Below the pieces are notes generated by a model, which was not told where the DNA came from, made no database searches, and saw nothing but the letters and a program-made list of their open reading frames with translations. Below, in pieces: positions 17,813-22,816 of a stretch of DNA of 22,816 nt (position 1 is its first letter; every line of letters starts with the position of its first letter). Source of the stretch: Bifiguratus adelaidae (taxonomy: Eukaryota > Mucoromycota > Endogonomycetes > Endogonales); assembly GCA_002261195.1 (NCBI GenBank), contig MVBO01000193.1, positions 1-22,816 of the forward strand, written 5' to 3'. A program made the translations under genes and the position numbers.

Positions 17813-20800
17813 ATGGACTATCAGGATTCTCCGACGGTTATGAAGACTTACAGCGGAAACTCGGGCTCTTTTGAAGATGAGCAAGCCACAGAGGGCAGCG
17901 TGGAAGACGACTTCGGTCCAACGCAGCGAGAACACGATAATGCACACTTTGTGAAAGCGCTCTGCTCCCACGAGATGAAGTTAGACGGCAGCACAGTGTA
18001 TCTGGGGTTCCGGAAAGGTAACATCATTGAGGTGTTGCATCGAGATTCATCGGGTTGGTGGCATGGAGAACTGAACGAGCATCGTGGATGGTTTCCATCG
18101 ACATATGTCGCATCACTTGCGTCTAGTCATGTTCCGCATTATTCAGCTACAAAGGTAAATGCAGGATTTTGGGCAAGCGCATTCGTCTTACATGCTGTAC
18201 AGGATTCGCTCTTCAACCCAGGACACCCTCAATTTCTGGCTTCAGTGTCCGAAAGTACTGTCTCAAGAACTTCTATATGCTCGTCTTTTTCGACTGATAC
18301 CCGTGCAAGCTCTCTGACGTCCACTTTTGGATCAATGGCAATACAAGACCTCGCATGTCATATCGACAAGTCCATTACCAATTTCCGAGACGATGACTTT
18401 AATGCCCACAAGCCCGACAGTAACTTGGACTTGCCGGATATCGTGCGATTAATCCGCTCATTTATGGTTCTCGCCGATGCAGTTGAGCCTGCCAGTGCGA
18501 CTTTACGGAAATTTCCACATCTGCGTCAAGGACGAACACGTATATTGCAATCGTTGAATCAGCTGGTAGTGTGCTTGAGGGATCCAGCGGATACTGGTGA
18601 AGATGGCAAAGAAGCCGTACTCACAAGGACGCAAATGGCCTCTGCAAAACGAGCTACAGAAAAGCTCCGCCTGTCTGTTCAGCGCTTTTCTCGAGAAGTA
18701 CTGGATTGTCTGGAAGTGCCTGAATGCGCAACCGGCGCTTCTTCGCAGCAGGCGGATGACAATGAACCCGTTCTGCGATCAAATACATCTTCGCCAGCAA
18801 GCACACTCCATCATTGGCGCCAACGACCGTCTGTTGAACGCTATGGAGACAGAAAAGGCCAATTATATCAGCGGCAAGCGGAATTGGGACGAAACTTGCG
18901 AGAAATGTGTAGCTTGGCTCTCTCAAGCGATCAAAGCAGAGAACTTATGCGACATGCTGCTCTTGCTATTGAACGTTTGCGTGATATACTCTATATTGCT
19001 GAATGCATCTTAAGCGAAAGGTTAGCCAAAGACAGCGGAAGTTCCACCACGCGTCACTCCACGGTACCCGATGATCCACAAATATTAAACTTTCTAACCA
19101 CGCGCGAGTCAGTGTACAACGCGCTCTCGAAATTTGTCACCGTTGCAAGAGCACATTTCTCGACATTGACTACGGAAAAGAAGCCGGAGGTGCCTTCAAA
19201 GAAGGCTGAGCATCGTAACGGACATGAGGTTGGACGAGAAGATATAAGTCGCGCCATTCTGGCTTTGGAAGAGGTTCTCTCGCCTTTCGTAGAAAATGCG
19301 TCATATCTTGCCGACAGTCTTCAACCTAAAGTCGCTTGTTGTGCGTCTGACGACACCAACAAAGACCGCAAAACCAGGCGACGCTCATCATTCACAGCAC
19401 GGCACCACACAATAAGCTTTATTGAGAGGAAAGCGATGGCTTTCGCGTGCCTTCAGAAGAAATTTGAAGGAATCGATGTTATCCAACACCATATTGGTAC
19501 ACCGAGCAACACACAGAAGGACGATGACGGAGATTTGCATGCGCCCAACGACACTCATCCTCCAGCATTGTCCCATTCTCGCAGCTCATCGGATGAGTAC
19601 GTTGGGTCACTTTCCTCTCGCTCGGATGCAGAAGAGGATGTGGGTCAAGGTAAGCGAGCTTCTGCATCGAATTTATCCCCATCAAGGAGGTATGTTGACC
19701 GACTCGTAGCGTATTCATGGAACGCCGAGGATTGCAAAGACTGCGTCAAGCAATTGGAAAGTAGGGATAGCATGGAAAACAAGCCTTCTGCGCGGGTTTC
19801 CTCAACGGTATGGAACACGATCTGTCAATTGCTTCATCTCATGGCAACTCGGTTACAGGGCACCGACACTAATATCATGTACAATAAGGAAGGTTATGTC
19901 ATAGGCTGCACGGCAGAAAAGTTTATTGAATTGCTCACCCGACATCATCGATTGCCAGGTATGTATAGAAACGAGCACCCTGATGTAGTTGTGACTGACG
20001 CGTGATATTCTGAAGATCCAATGCTGGTGAAATCATTTTTCCACTCCTTTCGGCTCTTTATGACGCCTGTCAATTTGGTTAAGCTCTTGACACATCGGTT
20101 CGAATATCCGCTGAGAAATCTACCCGAGGACGACATGACCAATGTCGCCATGCTCGAGTTGGCGGTAGCCGTTCCTGTTCGAATCCGAGTATGCAATCTT
20201 ATCAAAATTTGGATGGAATCATACTTCAATTTTGAAACCGATTACATGGCGGAGGCTGAGCTCATGGAACTGGCGACAAACGTGGTGGTCGAAAAGTTGC
20301 CAAAGGAAGCCAGCCGGTTGACGAACCTGATTCGCGATCATTTCGAAACCCGTGGCCCTGCTGGATCCGCTCGCCAGAGACTTATTTACGCCAAAATGCG
20401 CAATTCAGAGCAAGGTTTTCCTGAATCGCCTCAAAAGCCTTCGAGTCTCGATTTTGGGAAACCTTACACAGAACTGTCGAGTCGCGAACGAAGGCGAACC
20501 ATCATGTCCAACGCTTCCCAATTCTCCAAGTCAATTCAACTCTCCCTTGCGCGCGGTAGCCTGACAGTCTACAATGAAGCACTCAACCTCTTCGATACCG
20601 AACCAAGCGAACTAGCTCGACAGCTCACTCTGATAGAAAGTACGATATTCTGTGAAATTCAACCCAACGAATTGATCTTCAGAGAATTCGACAAGGCCCA
20701 CGGCTACAATGAGCAATCGCAAGTACGAAGGATGGTCTCTCTAAGTACCAACATTACCAGCTGGGTCCAATCTTGTATCTTGCAGGAGGCTGATACCAAG

Positions 20801-21394
20801 AAGCGCGCTGCGATTATCAAGTATTTTATCAAGATTTGCGAACATCTGCTAGGACTCAACAACTTTAACACTTTAATGGCTGTCAGGTGCGCCTTAGACT
20901 CTTCGGCCATACTGCGTCTGAAGAAAACCTGGGAGCTTATTTCAGCGAGGCACAGGTTGGCTTTAGACGAAGTGATCAAAATCACAGGAGCAGAACGCAA
21001 TTTTGCTGAATACCGGCGACGTCTTTCCGATGCTGGCAGCCCATGCTTGCCCTTCCTCGGACTATACCTGACCGATCTAACCTTCATCAATGAAGGAAAT
21101 CATAATTACCGTCTCACTTCGCATGGTACCGAGCTCATCAATGTCGACAAATTCGTGAAAATATCCCGCATCCTCGACGAAGTACAGGCTTTCCAGCTTC
21201 CATACCCTTTTCAAGAGGACGCAGATTTGCAAAAGCTCATCATGAAAGCGCTAGAAGCGAACAACTATGATATGCAGCAACTTTACGCCATGAGTCTGAG
21301 AACCGAGCCGAAAGACCAGGCTTCATCGAAAAGATACTCGATCATGAGTTCTTCAAGCCTTCGCAGGCCAAAATTGTCATCATCGGGGCATTAA
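17813..21394 (+). CDS. CDC25: SH3-domain CDC25-type Ras guanine-nucleotide exchange factor
   Basis: This protein exchanges GDP for GTP on Ras, feeding cAMP/PKA or MAPK signalling. Two exons, 17813-19958 and 20016-21394, give 1174 residues. An SH3 domain spans about 46-101 (GWWHGELNEHRGWFPSTYV). A long polar middle with helical and Ser-rich parts follows. The RasGEF N-terminal (REM) domain starts near 688 with NIMYNKEGYVIGCTAEKF and continues after the intron with FFHSFRLFMTPVNLVKLL. The catalytic CDC25 domain covers about 910-1140: ELARQLTLIE, LNNFNTLMAVRCALDSSAI, RLKKTWELIS, and PCLPFLGLYLTDLTFINEGN. The end has LYAMSLRTEPK, as in fungal Cdc25. The start is the first ATG in the frame. Two stretches inside exon 1 (18155-18202 and 19650-19709) look like introns that are multiples of three and stop-free; if both are removed the protein has 1138 residues. 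Confidence 0.92.
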
Positions 21395-22038
21395 GTCATA
21401 AAGTATCGTTGATTCGCGACATTCCGATCGCATGGTTTTGTTTGTCTATAATACATGTTCCATCTTGTTCGAGCTACCGTCACAGATTCCCCCTGTGTCA
21501 ACCACAGATATGCACATGATCACCTTCGAACACAGTTGTGCGTTTTACAGCCTATCCGTCCGCATACTCGGCTACGATCGAGTCAGTGTGAGCTCAAGAG
21601 AAAATGATTGTCTGGACTCTTCTCCTCACCATATATCCTGCCAAAATTTGCGAGTGCTTCAAAGCGTGAGCGTCCTTGCACAAGACGATATGATGAGTTT
21701 GATCCAACCATAATAACGCTTCAGTGTTAAAGGACTTTGTAAACTTGCGCTTAAAAGCGGGCCGGATGCCTGAATTATATAAGACGCTTCGAAGGTGAGA
21801 GAGCGCGTGTCGCTTTCCTATTTCGGTCCCTATAACCGTCGGAACAATTATAATAGACGTCCTTTCTTGACAGACTCTCATTTAAGGTAGGGATTTGGTC
21901 TGTGCTACATTCAATCAATTTGACAGCTTGTTATAATGCTTGTCATCGCATGCGGAAGAAAGAGGTGCATCATTCGACAGCCGAATACAGTAGGTCGCAT
22001 AGGCAAAATTTCCGGTATGCAGGTATAAAGATTTACAA
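21395..22038. other. Gene-free stretch between convergent genes
   Basis: This 644-bp segment separates two stop codons that face each other, much wider than the other convergent gaps (26 and 53 bp). Short open frames occur on both strands (for example 21594-21881 minus) but none has a recognisable domain or convincing splice pattern. A TATA-like TTATATAAG lies at 21774-21782. No tRNA or other structured RNA was recognised. It may hold long 3' UTRs or an unannotated noncoding transcript. Confidence 0.35.
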
Positions 22039-22816
22039 TTAAAGGGCAACGTGCGGCAGTACAACTTGACTTTCCGCGACATGCGCGTCGAAGAGATCGG
22101 CTTGAGCAGCGATGGCGAGCCGGATTGCCGATGCAAGGGTTTGGCACACTTGCGTCTTTTCATCATGGGAAAGTAGAGCTGTTGGGCAGCTAAACGACAT
22201 CAATTCGACCGACGGTTTCCGAAATGGGGCGACAGATGGGTCATGTAAAGGACGCTTTGAGAATCTGGATGCATCATAGCTTGCCGTTACACGGAATAAC
22301 GTCAGGGGTATATTATTAAGCGTATTCACGATCGATGGGTTGTCGCTCTCTGATATGCTCTCTCCTTTGTCCTTTGCTTCACCGGTAACATACACCACAG
22401 GATAACCAAGGAGCCATCCGCTCAGGGATACCATGAAACGTGGCATCTGTGGAAAATTGAGCAGTGATGGCGCACTCGTCAAGCGCGCCGAGCGAAGACC
22501 AGAGAGCAAGTCGTTCGTGAGATAGGTTTGAAGGAGAGGTGGCATCAACATCTAGGTTTTGCTGTTTGAGAAAAAGCCTTGCTCAAGGTTCAAAATAACA
22601 CGCCTACCTTCTGTGGACCCTCGTCAACATCCACGTAGATACGATCGGGAGGTTTTGAGCTGAGATCCAGGCATGCTTGCTCTAGCAAGGTGACATTGCC
22701 GACAAACGTGTATTGATCCGCATATTGAAGGACGACTAGTCGCTCAACGAGCGCACTACACTGCATATCAGGCATTACATGATTGCTACAGGCGGTTGCG
22801 CAGGCTTACCTGCGCG
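22039..22816 (-). CDS. Partial protein, possibly DUF4504/C1orf74-like
   Basis: This is the 3' part of a gene entering from the right edge. The visible exons are 22816-22810 (end only, before a GTAAGC donor), 22760-22608 and 22551-22039 (stop TAA). Introns are 49 and 56 bp, with GTAAGC...CAG and GTAGGC...TAG boundaries; both later exons are whole numbers of codons. About 220 residues are seen, starting CSALVERLVVLQYADQY. PRFMVSLSGWLLGYPVVYV, then NNIPLTLFRV and LMSFSCP, resemble the C-terminal half of the DUF4504/UPF0739 (human C1orf74) family, whose function is unknown. This comparison is from memory and tentative; the exon model is firmer than the name. No catalytic motif is evident. Confidence 0.55.

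Noticed and set aside
21594-21881. Minus-strand 95-codon frame in the wide convergent gap
   Set aside because: No ATG context, domain or splice pattern that supports coding; kept only as part of the gap finding.

Overview
The window is nuclear DNA from a fungus, very probably an early-diverging (non-Dikarya) lineage. Nearly every gene is split by short introns, mostly 42-67 bp, with GT(A/G)AGT donors, CTAAC/CTGAC-type branch sequences and YAG acceptors. A CDC12-type septin places it in the fungi. Several genes have animal-like relatives: CNNM, TMEM18, TMEM230, THUMPD1, the UQCC6/Brawnin microprotein and a possible C1orf74-like protein. The lineage assignment is inference. No mobile element, rRNA, tRNA or CRISPR array was recognised.

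Layout, left to right. A partial TAN1/THUMPD1 gene (-) runs off the left edge. The 13-exon ubiquitin-activating enzyme UBA1 (-) stops only 20 bp before the TAN1 start codon. A divergent promoter separates UBA1 from septin CDC12 (+, 5 exons). Next come a CNNM/Mam3 metal-transport protein (+, 8 exons), a TMEM18-like protein (-, 4 exons; convergent with CNNM, 26 bp apart), an IPO7/Sxm1-type importin (-, 11 exons), complex III subunit QCR7 (-, 3 coding exons plus a 5' UTR intron), TMEM230 (+, 4 exons, divergent from QCR7), a mitochondrial lipoate-protein ligase (-, 8 exons, two GC-AG introns), a 50-residue Brawnin/UQCC6-like microprotein (-, 3 exons including an 18-bp microexon), an SH3-containing CDC25-type Ras exchange factor (+), and the 3' part of a possible DUF4504/C1orf74-like gene (-) cut by the right edge.

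For the complete gene models the exon lengths sum to a multiple of three and rejoin conserved motifs across each junction. The genes are mostly housekeeping and do not form a pathway. The one functional grouping is mitochondrial: QCR7 (complex III), UQCC6 (complex III assembly) and lipoate ligase (activation of 2-oxoacid dehydrogenases) lie within about 3.5 kb. The most notable items are the Brawnin-like microprotein with its microexon, the paired GC-AG introns in the lipoate ligase, a 12-bp-stem hairpin in a QCR7 intron, and the 20-bp UBA1-TAN1 gap.
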